From NCBI GenBank assembly GCA_963971575.1, contig OZ020611.1, forward strand, positions 144,982,419-145,046,418: a stretch of DNA of 64,000 bases, read 5' to 3'. The position numbers and the translations under genes were made by a program. The DNA comes from Liopterus haemorrhoidalis (lineage: Eukaryota > Arthropoda > Insecta > Coleoptera > Dytiscidae). Of the stretch, positions 42,791 through 54,645 are shown one piece after another. Under the pieces are notes generated by a model. That model was given only the letters and a program-made list of their open reading frames with translations, had not been told where the DNA came from and ran no database searches. Position 1 is the first letter of the stretch. The number at the start of each line of letters is the position of its first letter.

Positions 42791-45700
42791 TCAGTTTAGT
42801 CTGTTGTACATATTTGGATTGGGTTGACCACCACCATTATAAATCCCCATTGCACAATACATAATAGGTGAAATGGCCGCCATTAGGAGACCAGCACCTA
42901 ACGCTGGTCTATATAAGACCCAAGCAACAGATATTACTGTCATTGACACAGAGAATGAAAAAGCAAAATTACAAGTTGTTGTGACGTCATTTGCAATCAT
43001 TCGTCTTAAGACGGGCATACGTTTCATTAAAATGTGTAGAATTCTAGCAAGACAATTGGTAGCAGCGAAAAGTACAAACATTCCTATCCCTCTTATTTTC
43101 CAAGTCTGCCATTTGTTGTCGGAATGTTCTATTCGGAACATTTCTGTAACACTCAGTTGTCCTTGACGGAGTAGTAGAATTTCATGTCCTTTACTTGTGT
43201 AGAAGGGGACTAGGATTCCGTCTTTTTGTAGAGCAATAAGGCTAACCTACAATAATCAAGTATTTAAATTCCTTAACCACACCTTTTATTTGTTATTGAA
43301 CTTAGGATATAACATTAAATTTGAAAGTTGCTTGATACTACAAGATCTTTTCTGATTTTTAAGTCATCGCCTCTAGGAAATAGGATGGGAGAAAACAAAA
43401 AAAATCTTACATTTTTAGTAAAAATAGCATCAAAATCTCTTTTTGTTCTACAATAAATAAATTTCCGTTAATCCACGTATCAAGAGCTGTCATTATTTCC
43501 CGTCAAATACATAATTCTTTATATTTTTCGTAAAATGTGTGTTTTTGAATGCTGCATGCTAAATTTCAACTCTTCTTCCAGCTGTTGGCCAAAATTTATA
43601 CCGAATAGACAGATACATAAGCGGTAAAATATAAGGGTTTCTTATACCATACTTGATAAGATTTGTAAATACATACTAAATTACCACACTTTACGTAAAG
43701 CCGTTTAGCCATAATTTCTACCATACAGACAGGGATATCGAGAGTTGGGGGAAGCCGGTAGAAATTACCGGGGCCCGGGCAGACTAAAGGGCTTGGGACT
43801 GCATTCAAATCACTATACAATTTTATTATTTGTGATTTTGTTGCATAATTAAGTTTTCGGTAATTTTAATACGTAATAATAATTGAAATAATAGGGTTTG
43901 TAGATCCGAGCTCCAGACCCGATTTGACTGCACACTTTGTTTATGGATTTAGCTTTAGCTGTCATTAGTTATAAATATTGTGGGACCCTTGGAGGCGTTT
44001 CTGTTGGTAGCTTCCGCGCAGTGGCAGCACTAGCGGGGGTTCCCCCCCCCCCCCAATTGCCCTCCCAAATGTTGCCCCCCCCAATTGCTCTGGCCACCAA
44101 TTGCCCTCCCCCAGAAGTGAATGGAGAAAACCGTGTGCGCAACAAGAATCTTATATTTTAGAAGTGAGGACCTTTTTTTTTAGGTCAACACTTGTTTTAG
44201 AAGTAGGGGCCTTTTTTGTCATGACTTGTATTTTAAAAGGGAGGACCTTTTGTTTTAGGTCATCACTTGTATTTTCACCTGTCCATTAAATAAAGATAAA
44301 AAATGATGCTCTTCTCAAATATTTCCTGCCTCCCCCCTAGATTTTACTCAAATATTTCCTAGTCTCTCCAGACTTTAAGAGCTAGCGCCGCCACTGCTTC
44401 CGTTCGGACAATGGGCATATCATATAATCACATCTTATATATTTCAGAAAAAATAAAGAACAATTTTTATCTACATGTAGTTTTTAAGTACATATGTAAA
44501 TATGTAAGTTAAATATCTTTTGGTTATTGCCACTGGACAATAGCCATTCAAGCTGTATATATATATATACAGTCATGTGCGTAAAAATAGCAGTATCGGA
44601 AAAGTATTAGAATAAATACAAAAAAAGTTGGTTTAAGTAATAACAAAGCTAACATTTTACTGATATATTATATTTTAAAAACAACTTCATTATTTTGATG
44701 AAAAGGAAATTATTTTTGGCGATTCATTAAAAAAATATATATAGTATTTGTAAAAATATGCTTATTACGCTGTTCATAAATATAGCAGTACACTTCATAA
44801 AATAAATAAAACTCATTTTAATATTAAATATTCTTTATTTTTTACAAATCTTCGCGGCATAGAATCAATTAGCTATCGGCATTTCTCCAAGGGAATAGAT
44901 TTCCAAGCTGTTTCATTTTCTCTCCATAATTCTTCTTTGTTAGCAGGTTTTGAAGAAGATATTTTAATTTTTACATCAGCCCATAAGTTCACTATCAGGT
45001 TTTAATCCGGAGATTGAGCTGGCGAACCATAACAGTAACCCTATTTTCATTAAACCAATTTTTTGCTTCGCACGAGTTTTGCTTTGGGTCATTATTTACA
45101 TAAATATCTATTTTAAAGGCATTTCCTCCTCTGCAAAGAGAAGCATGACATACAGCAAGATACTGACATAAACATTCACTTCCATTATATCTTTAATCCA
45201 GAAAATAGGGCCCACTCCGTTCCAAGAAAAATATCCCCATGCCATAACACTACAGCCGCCGTGTTTTATTGTCTTTGTAGGATTGTACTTCGTGCATGGA
45301 GGCATGCGTACTTGCTTTTGGCCAATACCAGGATTAAATAAAACATTTTTTGTTTCATCAGACCAAAGAAAATTGAGCCATTTTGACTGTGGCCAAAGTT
45401 GGTGTTCTTTGGCAAATTGAAGTTTATTTTCCCGTTGTCTCTTGTTTAACAGCGGAGTTTTTCTTGGTCTTCTGGCTTTCAGATTTGCTTTTATAAGGCG
45501 TTTTCTTAGAGTTGATGCAGAAATTGGCAGGTCTAATTAGTTTTTTATTTGTGTAGAAGTAATAAAAGGATTTAACTTTGCACACCTTACAATTTTTCTA
45601 TCCGTTGTCGGCGAAGTTTTAAATGTCCGACCCCGATTTTCAGGTTCTAGAGTCCACTTTTTGGCATTAGATACCATTTTAGCGGAGCATTCTAGCACAT

Positions 45701-48700
45701 TCTAAATAACTTTATAAGTTTTACCAGAATTTAACATTTATAAAATGAACTGACTATTCGTAAATAAGAAAGATATTTAATATTTTCCGTGATTTTAAAT
45801 ATAAATTCAACTTACTTTTCGCTATACACAAAAATTTTTTCAAGAATAAAACTGTTTGGTTAGCTAGTTTAGTAAAAAATGAGAAAACTTGTGGACACTC
45901 TATTTTTACGAACGCTAAAAAAATTATGTTTTTGGTTTGTTTAAGGGGCAAACTTACATATTTATTTAAAAAATTCAATGCTGCCAGCTTAAATATATTA
46001 TAGACTTATTATATATACTATAAATGTAATGCAACTACATAAATAAATAACTCTAAATATAATAAATACAATTTTACAATTTGCATTAATCCACTGCTAT
46101 TTTTACGCACATGACTGTATGTATAAACTATTTACTTATTGTTACTATGTAACAGATTGTAAATAAACAGAGAAGTAAAAAAAAACATGTACAGTCTGTT
46201 CCAAACGGTTAAGCGGAACTAGATTTTGCAATCTAGTTACTTTCATCGTTTAAATCGTGCTTTTCGGCCGTTTTGTTTAAGCTTTGTAAATCATACTTAC
46301 AATAAACATTTTTTGGTAATTTTTTTCATCATTTTAAAATGTCATTTTCTTTATATGTTAATTTTTTGTGTCATTCTTATTACAAATTTCCTAATTATTT
46401 ATATTTTTGTCATTAAAATATATATAAAAAAATAATTGACATTGACATATATCATACGTTTCCATGGTTTCATTGTTGGAATTTTAAATTTTGACATTCC
46501 AACGTGAAAAATTAAATAACCCTAGCAAGGTCCCTTCTCGTGACAACCTAAAAGAACAAAATTCCCATTTAGTTCCGCCTAACCGTTTGAAACAGACTGT
46601 AGTTTTTTATCTGTCACTGAGCCTGTAATTAGTTTGGGGGGGGGGGGATTATTGGTTTACTACCTAGGCCCGCTCTCGACGTCCTTGCATAGACAGATTC
46701 ACGAGTGATCGTGATTTGAGTAAAATATTAATTTAAAGAGGGCTGTAAATCGTACATTAAGGCAATAATATAATTTGATACTCACTATATCACCAGTGTG
46801 GCCAGCATAATAAAACTGTACCCTAATATCTCCAACTTCAGGATTCCATACATCTGTGCAGTGATAGTATATTCCGAGATGCAATTTTATGTCTTTCCTT
46901 TCAGGTCTTTCATCACTGGTCACTTCTATGTAATCTGTAAATTTGTCTTTTAATCTGGTACCTAACATCATGTGACCAACTTGCACTTGAGGTGATACAT
47001 AGATATGGGTTTTTAGAGGCATTTCTCTGCAAAATGGAAGCATTTTATAGATTAGGTAGATTTTTCTGTTATACGTTGGTGAAACATGTTAAATAAAAAT
47101 TCAAGTAAAAACACTAGGTTGGTTTCACTAATATATTTATTTATTCAATATTTCGGCGTTTATTTCCTTTACGAAAAAGAAACCCGGAACTCAATATTCA
47201 TAATTTTCGTGCCGATTCGGAAAACGTAAAGTTAAAGAAGTAATTATGAATAGTCGCAAGGTTTATGTCAATCGACTGAAAATTGTTCACTTCATTTGAT
47301 ATATTTATTTTATTTTTATTATTTGGATAGTAAATTTATAATGCTTTAATGTAACAATTGCAACTTAATGACAAATTTTAAATAATTAAGTGATGAAAAA
47401 TGTATCGTGTTTCGTAACAGAAAACATTTAAACTGTTTATTATGCCTTCCTGTATGTCATTTATATTTATTGATGGCAGTATACTTATTAGATATCCATA
47501 CACTAAAGACGCTAATGCAGCGTTTCCCAAACTGTGTCTGTGACTTGGGGCGCCGTGGCCGGGCTACAGGGGCGCCGCGAAGACTCAGGACTTTTTTTTT
47601 GTTTTTTGTTGGTCATCACTTTTTATTTTAGAAGTGAAAACTTTTTAGGGTTTTTTAGGTATGACCACCGAATACCCCTTATAACGTCATGTGTCTGTCT
47701 GTCTGTACGGTAGAAATTGAAGCCAAACGGTTTAACGTAGAAAGTTGAAATTTGGCATGCTTACACAGCTCTATGATCCACATGTAGGAAAAATACTGAG
47801 AGTTCAAAAAAACATATCTCGAGATATATATAAACAAATATGTATTATATATTTGTATATAAAAAAATAAATATTTGTTACAAATTTATTATATAGTATC
47901 AAAAGATAATTCTTAAGACATAGATTAAGAAACAAGAAGTAGTTTTTTTAAATAAGTTTCTTTTAACACCTTTCTAGCCAAAAATTTTGCTAAAAAAGTT
48001 CTTCTCCCGCCCTCTTTTAACCAAAGGGGATAAACTGAAAAAATTTTAGGTAATGTACATTGAGCCGGAAATGTATGAGAGGAATTTTTGATCAGATTGC
48101 AGTTTTCGTGTTTTTGACAAAATTAATTATTTTTTTAATTCATGGCTAAATTATGGTTAATAATGTTATGGATTTTTTGTATTTATAGCTAAGATAGTGC
48201 GTGCCTTTTTTTGAAATTAAAAATATTAAAAAAATATATATATTTTTCTGCTGTGATTCAATCTATTGAATGACTTCTTACACTTATTAAATACCTATAA
48301 AACCCTGAAACGTGTGAAAATTCAAACTTCACATCAATTTTTTTTTTTTTTTTAGGTCATCACATGTTTTCATATTTTCACCTGTCTAATAAAATAAAAT
48401 GAAAAAATGAAAAATGATATAGACCAATGAATTGATTTGGGGCGCCGCGGAAAAAAAATAATACATTAAGTCTTTCTTAAATTCTGATGCCCCCCTATGT
48501 AACATATACATATTTATATATATTCAAAAATTGAATTTGGCCCTAAATCAGTGGTTCCCAACCGGGGGAGCGGGAAAGCATTTTGAGGGGTGCGAGACGA
48601 TTTATAGAAATGTATAAAATTTATATTACATACGTGTATTACATATTTTATTATTTGTATTATTGTATTATTGTATGATTGTATGATTGTATTATTGTAT

Positions 48701-50991
48701 TTTGTATTATTGTATTATTTATTGTTTTTGGGCAGAATAAGAATCATTATGTATTTTTTCCGTGTATTTTTTTTTTTTTTGTAATAAATAATAATAAAAA
48801 ATTATTTTTCAATAAGTATATTTTCTTTAATTTTATTACGGTTAAGAACCGCTGAATGCTACATCGATTAATATGATCAATTTTAAAGAAATATTTATGC
48901 GATTTCCTTTTTATTTTGCTCTTCACTTTTTATTTTGATGAATTTGACATATAAATATGACTCAACTGAGAAAATCTGAAGACATTTTTTATGGGGTGCG
49001 GGAGCTTATTTTCACATTCAAAGGGGTGCTCACCACAAAAAAGGTTGGGAACCACTGCCATAAATGAAGCCTAATTACAACTTGTTCAGGACACAAGACT
49101 TAGGTTGAATTGCCCCCCTGAACAATCAAATTGCCCCCATGTGGGGCGTGGGACCCACGTTGAGAAACACGGCCCTAAGGTGAACATAAATCAACAACTA
49201 CTCCCTAAACACGCACAGAAACATTCATTACTCGAAAATAAAATGGGCACTTTTGTGCAAGAAAAAACATATTTCCCATGTTAAATGACTATGGCTCACA
49301 TTTTGTGTTACACCTGGTGTAGTGGCATATTCATGTGAGGGGGCACTGGTGGCACATACTAACAGATTTAAAATAATCAAACAGCAAAATAACTTTTTCA
49401 GTATTTTACAAAATGTATGCTATATTTTATTATGATTAGTATTGAAATGAATAGAAAATGCATATGTTAATTTTATTCCATCCAATCCATGTTATTTTTC
49501 ATAGGTATAATCAAGAAATCCTTATTCCACCACATGAGTCTGCCTATTCGGTAGAAATTATGGCCAAGCGATTGGATTTAGAGAATTGAACACAAGTACG
49601 AGAAATACTGAGGCTTCAAAAATATATCTCGCGAAAAATATAAACAAATATGTATTTATCGAAGAAAAAAATGTTTGTAAAATTTTGAGGGATATCAAAT
49701 GAAAGTTTTTAATACATGGACTAACACTCACATTTTTTATCAACAAATAATGAAATTATCATCTCTTTACAATATCCAACAGCAGAGGTGTCAATCTCAT
49801 TTGGGTCGCGGTATATTTTTCATACAAAATGATAAGCAGTGACGGAAATTCAAATATTCCAAAGAGCTCCTTGAAATTATAAGAATAGAAAAAAGAGAAG
49901 ACAGTATTGTTTCCATTTTTAAATATATTTTTATACAAAATAAGCTTAAGTGTTTATTTTTTTCATTATAGCTTCAGGTGCAACAAAGAAATTAAGTTGC
50001 GGGCTGCGAGCCTTCAATTCTCCCCGTCTTACAGATAACATCGTAAGTGCCCCCCCCCCCAAACATGAGTCCTGTATTCGCCACTGTGTATGTAATATGT
50101 ATTAACCTTTAACGTCCGGCATTAATTTTCGGTAGTATTCTCTGCTGGCCGGAATTTATTTTGACTCTAGTGCGCGAAATCGTAAACATTTGTTTAAAAA
50201 TTGCTAGCGCCCGTTCTATATACACTAGAATTATGAAACCACTCTAATACGAGTCTTTCGGTCAACAATAAATACCAGCACCGACTCATATTTGAGACTT
50301 TCGGTAGATAAAGGTTAATACAGACTTTAATTAAATAATTACCTAGGATTGTGATGTCCTGTTCGGATATAAAATCGAGTACTATCAACTAATTTATCCC
50401 TCCATTCTGTTATGTAAGAATAACTCGTATCTTCTCGCTGTTCTGTTACTGTATCACCAAATGTACGATCACTGTAAAAAAAATAATAATATTCAATAAA
50501 ATAGTAATCAGCAAGTTTAAGCTACTATATGTATGAAATTCAGTAGTTTCACAACATTCAGTTAAGAAAAAATTCTCTGTATTTAAAAAAATCTATGTTA
50601 ATACATACGTTGTCTCTTCTACCCACTGATACATCTGCACTCTCCGTTTAAGTTTAACTGACTGCACTGAAATACCATAATCTGGCTCCGTTAAAGGTTC
50701 TTCGATACTTAAATCTCCACTAATATGTACAAGACGACCATCATATTCTGGCTTCGGTTTCTCAAACGGGTTTAATGAAATAACATTACTAAAAGCTTCT
50801 TCAAGTGTATGGGCAGTCTGCACTGCAATTCCCTACAAAAACAAACAGAATTAGAGGTTAATTTTTTAAAATTTATCAAACAATTTTACTTCGTTCCATA
50901 TTAGTAACCAATTAGCAAATCCAAATAATAAAAATCCTATTAAAGATGTTAACCACGATCTTTTCAATTCTTCTAAAACACTATTATTCAT
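42791..50991 (-). CDS. TMEM43: TMEM43 (LUMA), five coding exons
   Basis: TMEM43 is a nuclear-envelope/ER membrane protein that binds lamins and emerin. Exons: 50890-50991 (start ATG at 50991), 50609-50832, 50343-50471, 46786-47026, 42791-43246 with stop. They join in frame through GT-AG introns to 383 aa, close to the family length of about 400. A membrane segment lies at residues 15-32 (FLLFGFANWLLIW), a long lumenal region follows (AVQTAHTLEEAF, YSYITEWRDKLVDSTRF, GHHNPR, WNPEVGDIRVQFYYAG), and three C-terminal segments lie near 286-304, 320-343 and 346-367 (WVLYRPALGAGLL). Introns 3 and 4 are 3.3 and 3.5 kb and packed with transposons; introns 1 and 2 are 57 and 137 bp. No coding damage is seen. 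The gene is head to head with ST6Gal. Confidence 0.95.
43440..43740 (-). repeat. Repeat F fragment in TMEM43 intron 4
   Basis: TAAATTTCAACTC, TTGGCCAAAATTTATACCG and the Ile-rich flanks are the reverse complement of the repeat F core (GAGTTGAAATTTGGCATG, GTAGCCAAACGG). Confidence 0.5.
44019..44396. mobile_element. hAT MITE (378 bp) with the shared minisatellite
   Basis: The ends CAGTGGCAGCACTAGC and GCTAGCGCCGCCACTG are inverted repeats. The duplication is CTTCCGCG (44011-44018) against CTTCCGTT (44397-44404), 6 of 8. C-rich runs lie near the left end. Three units of the AGTGAGGACCTTTTTT minisatellite (44160-44280) match those at 1-165 and 56336-56580. It lies in TMEM43 intron 4. Confidence 0.8.
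44570..46117 (-). mobile_element. Tc1-like element (1548 bp), perfect 24-bp ends
   Basis: CAGTCATGTGCGTAAAAATA... (44570-44593) and its exact inverted copy (46094-46117) are flanked by TA (44568-44569, 46118-46119). The length is normal for Tc1 elements. A decayed transposase gene runs on the minus strand. It lies in TMEM43 intron 4. Confidence 0.95.
44850..45680 (-). pseudogene. Tc1-like transposase, inactivated
   Basis: From about 45677, MVSNAKKWTLEPENRGR starts the paired-like DNA-binding half, followed by LRKRLIKANLKARRPRKTPL, then WSDETK (first catalytic Asp), KHGGCSVMAWGYFSWNGVGP, EEEMPLK and NNDPKQN (second Asp). The third motif, LNPIENLW in active DD34E enzymes, reads NLIVNLW after a stop, so the catalytic Glu is Val. 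Stops after KN near 45540, after EEEMPLK, and in the third motif also kill it. The copy is still recognisable over its full length. Confidence 0.9.
46192..46599 (+). mobile_element. MITE family A, copy 3 (408 bp, TA duplication)
   Basis: The ends are CAGTCTGTTCCAAACGGTTA and TAACCGTTTGAAACAGACTG, with TA at 46190-46191 and 46600-46601. It is nearly collinear with copies 1 and 2 and lacks the family B insertion. It lies in TMEM43 intron 4. Confidence 0.9.
47639..48345 (+). repeat. Dispersed repeat F, copy in TMEM43 intron 3
   Basis: It starts TTTTAGGGTTTTTTAGGTAT and ends AATACCTATAAAACCCTGAAA with GTGTGAAAATTC after it. The core GAAAGTTGAAATTTGGCATG and a GTCT run match 6711-7785. Confidence 0.7.
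48549..49057. mobile_element. hAT MITE (509 bp) in TMEM43 intron 3
   Basis: The ends CAGTGGTTCCCAACC and GGTTGGGAACCACTG are exact inverted repeats. The duplication is CCCTAAAT (48541-48548) against CCATAAAT (49058-49065), 7 of 8. ATTGT microsatellite-like repeats lie near 48655-48725. Confidence 0.88.
49310..50095. repeat. Mixed repeat remnants in TMEM43 intron 3
   Basis: TAGTGGCATATTCATGTGAG (left) and GAATA-type CGCCACTG (right, about 50083-50092) are hAT-like ends with no matching duplication. Inside are a repeat F fragment (49545-49745) and CAGAGGTGTCAATCTCATTT (49791), another hAT-like end. The order of insertion cannot be resolved. Confidence 0.4.
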
Positions 50992-51850
50992 TGTTTATTA
51001 TTTTAAATATAAAAATTTATTAATTCATTTCTGTCACAACATTTTTTGGTTAAACTGTCAAAAGCTTATGCAATTTTTTGACAGCTTAAGCCCCCACCTA
51101 CCAGACTACTTTTTTGACACATCTGTTGTGCGGGATGCATAAAATTTGCAGTGATGTGTAGCTAATGTAACTCTAAAGTGATTCGCGCATCGTCGCAGAA
51201 ATATTCAATTAAAATGTGTGATAATAAACGACAATCACAATTATAAATTTGTGAGTAACAATTAGCGTATTCCATTACAAGTAGAGAGATGATTTTTGTA
51301 TTTACTTTTTCAGTTATAAGATCATTCTCTTATGTTTTTCTAACCTAAAGCAGTTTGTTATTGATTTAATAATAAATTCTTATAGAAGCAGCAGTGGTCC
51401 TATTTTCACTAAGAGATAAATAGCGCATGATTTAATTGTAATAAAAAATTACTTTCATATTATGGATTGTTTTATTTCATTATATAATGTTGCTTAAATA
51501 TTGTTTCCATCCAAGCAAATCGGAAAGTATTGTTTTGTAAGCAGCTAGTTATCTGGAAACACAAAAATTATTACAAAAGTTTTGTAAATGTTAATACAAA
51601 ATATTTGATTACATTTATATAAAGATTAAGCCTTTTTGTTGTAATGTAAATATTTTGTTTGATTTATTTATCTTAAGGTCATATTTATTTATTTTATTGT
51701 TGGCTGATATGAATGTTGTACAAAAGTGGAATAAATATAATTTTTTGTCTATTATAATAATATAAAATACAACGGCATTTTTAAAGTTTGTTTATGATGT
51801 ATTCTTATAGAACATTTCTGTGGAGAAGATTTCAATGTATTGACTAATTT
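50992..51850. other. TMEM43 5' flank, no gene recognised
   Basis: This AT-rich region should contain the TMEM43 5' untranslated region and promoter. I could not identify a TATA box or other defined site. Confidence 0.4.
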
Positions 51851-51869
51851 GTTTTCATTCAACAGTTTT

Positions 51870-52708
51870 CTTAAAGAGAAATAATTCTTTTGAGCGACTT
51901 ATTTAAAGTTGGCGCCATGAAACTGATCTATTTTTCAGGACTGTAAATTTTTGTACATATATGTAATTTAAATACATCCAATTCTTGTAGTTTCTGTAGA
52001 ACAATTTTTGTGGGTTTCGGTTCATCTTGGAAGACCCAAACAGTGGATTGTTGCTTAGTTTCCGATTCATATGATTAAATCCAAGTTTCGTCAACTTTAA
52101 CGATGTTGTATACGGATTTTGTAGTGCCTAGGTTGATTTTTTTAGCATTCCCTTACACCAATCAACACGAGCCTTTTTTTGAGCTTTGGTCAAATTATGC
52201 GGAATCCACCGGGAACAGATCTTTTTCACAGCTAAATGTAAAATCGAATGTATTGCAGTCTGTGGTGTGCCAAAGGATGCCTCTATCTCACGGTAAGTCA
52301 CATGCCGATATTCTTCAATCATTTTGTGCACAGCATCGATGTTTTTTTGAATCACAACCGATTTTGGTCGACCTTCACTAGATTCATCATTGACGGACGC
52401 ACGACCACGACGAAATTCTGCAAACCAATTGTAACAGTCTTTTTTGATGGTGCTTCATTAGTAAACGTTATCTATGCATTGTTGTTGAGTTAGGCCTTTA
52501 TTAAAATCGTAAAAAATCATCCAGCGAAAACCTTCACGAGTAATATCAATTTTTTCACAAACTTGTTCTTTTTTAAACGCTCACTGTCAACAAACTACTC
52601 GGTCAGTTTATAAGCTGCCACTGATTTCACAATATAAGTAATGACACATTTCGATATTGCCATCTAGTGGTTGTTTGTAAAAACATAAAAAGTAACCCTC
52701 GTATATCC
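51870..52708 (-). mobile_element. Mariner-like element, 3'-truncated
   Basis: The right end (5' side of the gene) reads AAAAGTAACCCTCGTA at about 52688-52703, that is TACGAGGGTTACTTTT on the minus strand. The left end lacks a matching repeat, and the gene stops in mid-domain, so the 3' third is deleted. Confidence 0.75.
51900..52580 (-). pseudogene. Mariner transposase, N-terminal two thirds
   Basis: From about 52575 leftward: KIDITREGFRWMIFYDFNKG, then NWFAEFRRGRASVNDESSEG, RPKSVV, VTYREIEASFGTPQTAIHSI, KKICSRWIPHNLTKAQKKAR and, after a shift near 52128, a VDETWI-like first catalytic motif and KQQSTVWVFQDEPKPTK. This is a complete mariner helix-turn-helix pair and linker. The second and third catalytic Asp lie beyond the truncation. 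Stops and shifts interrupt it (TAA near 52460; junction near 52128). Confidence 0.85.
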
Positions 52709-52719
52709 CTCACATTTTT

Positions 52720-53400
52720 CGGCTATACATATATACCCACTTTTCCTCCTGTTTGAAACCCACTTACGGCAAATTCTGTTTGCAGTTGTTAATCATCTTG
52801 TGTGCCTCACTGGACCAATATCAAGAAGAGCTAGATCTATGTAAACTTCTCCTGTCTTTATGGCCACTAGATTACTAGCGATAATTTCAGTTGATTTTTT
52901 TTTTCACTTTACATCTGTTTCATTGCATACAGAATAATGCTATTCTTCGATGATGCTAGGGAATCACCGATCTGAATTATCAGCTTTCAACGTAACTTTA
53001 GCTGTGTATTGATAGCCATCAAAGACGATTTCATTATATTAGGACTTAGAAATTAGAACTTGTCTATGTATAAAGTTTGAGAAATACTGCAGTAACCCTC
53101 CAACGACCTAATTAGTTCCGCAACGATCGTTGCAAGTCGAGTCCTCGTTTGTCATATGCCAGTAGTGAATCTCCGTCTCTACCCACTCTTATTCAGCCTT
53201 TGTACATGACTTGTTAGAAAAAAAATCTTATTTGATATAAGATTTTCTTTCTGACATTTTTCTTTAGTAACCACGTCCACATTTTCGCACTCCAAATCAC
53301 GTTGCACAGATTCACTATTATCACTACAGAAATTAGGAATTTCTTCAAAATCAAATGGTCGCTAAAGAGCCATGTTTTAAAGAGCCAAATTAACTAACAT
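52720..53400 (-). pseudogene. Uncharacterised transposase-like relic
   Basis: On the minus strand near 52760-52840 the translation is DLALLDIGPVRHTR, a stop where Trp is expected, then LTTANRICRKWVSNRRK. I recall a G-P-x-x-H-x-R-W-L-T-T-A-N-R pattern from multi-copy uncharacterised insect proteins that look like transposases, but I cannot name the family. The rest (to 53400) has long open pieces with stops. Low confidence. Confidence 0.3.
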
Positions 53401-54640
53401 AGAAGTATAACAACCCCTAAAATTTAGATACAATAGGATTATAAATTTTGAAAATCTCCTTATTGGTTTTTAAGAAACTTCAATTGAACTAGTGTTACAT
53501 CTATTCGATTTAAATTTAAAATTCCCTCAATACCTTTTATATTCTTTTTACTGCAATAAGTCTTGGGATTACTGCCATAAACCCATTACCGCATTGTTAA
53601 GCTTCTTAAGAAGAGTGGCCATTTCATTTTGGAAATACTGTACTTCTATTACTTGTACCTATTTCTTCTTGTATATATAAATGTTTAATGTAATTTTTAA
53701 TCGTTGCAACTCTGACAAAGGCGAAAACCGAAACTGCAGTCAGTGAAAATAAATGTTACGTGAAACAAAAACAATGTTTTCTTTCAACCTCTTATGTATA
53801 CGCGAGTTTCACAAAGTTAAACAGTCGACTATTCAATATTTTATAGTGAATCTTTATCCCAGTGAAATATCACAGTGAAAGTTTCTTGTAAAAACGTTTT
53901 TGAATTTATCGTAAAATTCGCTGCTATTCATATCACAGTTAATTTTTACGAACAGCAAAGCATTAATTTTTGAAATTTGCAGTCTACCCCTTTCAACTCT
54001 ACGGACATTATCCATAATAGAATACGTCTTGATGCCAGGTTCCAGGTAAACAAAATGCATATTCGGTCCAATTGACGGCTATCAAGAATCTTTTTCTTGT
54101 TTTTTTTTTTAACTTATTCCACGTTTTTTCCTGTGATTGACATGTTGGGTCTCCCAACTCTATCATTATCTTCAACTCATTCACGGCCATCTTGAAAGCA
54201 TTCATACCATTTGTAAATCGCTCGTTCCCTCATACTCGACTCTTAATATTTTTGCGATAAACTTTTGTAACATTTCCAATACTTTGCAGCACTTGATTTC
54301 GTTTTTCACGCAAAATTTAATGCATATTCTTTGATCCCTCATTGTGAAAAATAAAAAATCGCCGAATATACAGAAATACAACTACTTTAATTAGATGTCA
54401 AATCTAAAATACACATCCAATATGGCTGCAAATTGAGACAGATATCAAAGACAGGTTAACCAACATGACAACAAAAATATTTATCAGACCTACAAATGTA
54501 CCGCGGAAATTTTAAAAATTGCACGAACTTTTTCATCACTCCTCATACTTGTCATGAATTTGATAATCATTTTAATACATTTACGACTGTATTACTTAAT
54601 CTAATGTAACTTAATCTAGTTTAATATATACTGTTTCTGT
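53400..54640. other. Intergenic; possible hAT C-terminal trace
   Basis: On the minus strand 53854-53985 reads ISKINALLFVKINCDMNSSE FYDKFK, reminiscent of the end of hAT transposases such as the one at 28765-29142. The N-terminal side does not match. The region should also contain the ST6Gal promoter and any non-coding first exon, but neither can be pinpointed. Confidence 0.3.
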
Positions 54641-54645
54641 TGCAG

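Larger units (their letters stand above)
47519..49173. mobile_element. Candidate outer hAT element with nested repeats
   Basis: CAGCGTTTCCCAAACTGTG at the left and CACGTTGAGAAACAC at the right are inverted-repeat-like, each next to GGGGCGCCG or GGGGCGTGGG blocks. A minisatellite-like AGGACTTTTTTTTT and GGTCATCACTTTTTATTTTA segment links it to the element at 44019-44396. A repeat F copy and a hAT MITE lie inside. No clear target duplication is seen. It lies in TMEM43 intron 3. Confidence 0.5.

Noticed and set aside
49310..50095. A single hAT MITE spanning this stretch
   Set aside because: The two ends are hAT-like but the flanking 8-bp sequences do not match, so I list it only as mixed remnants.
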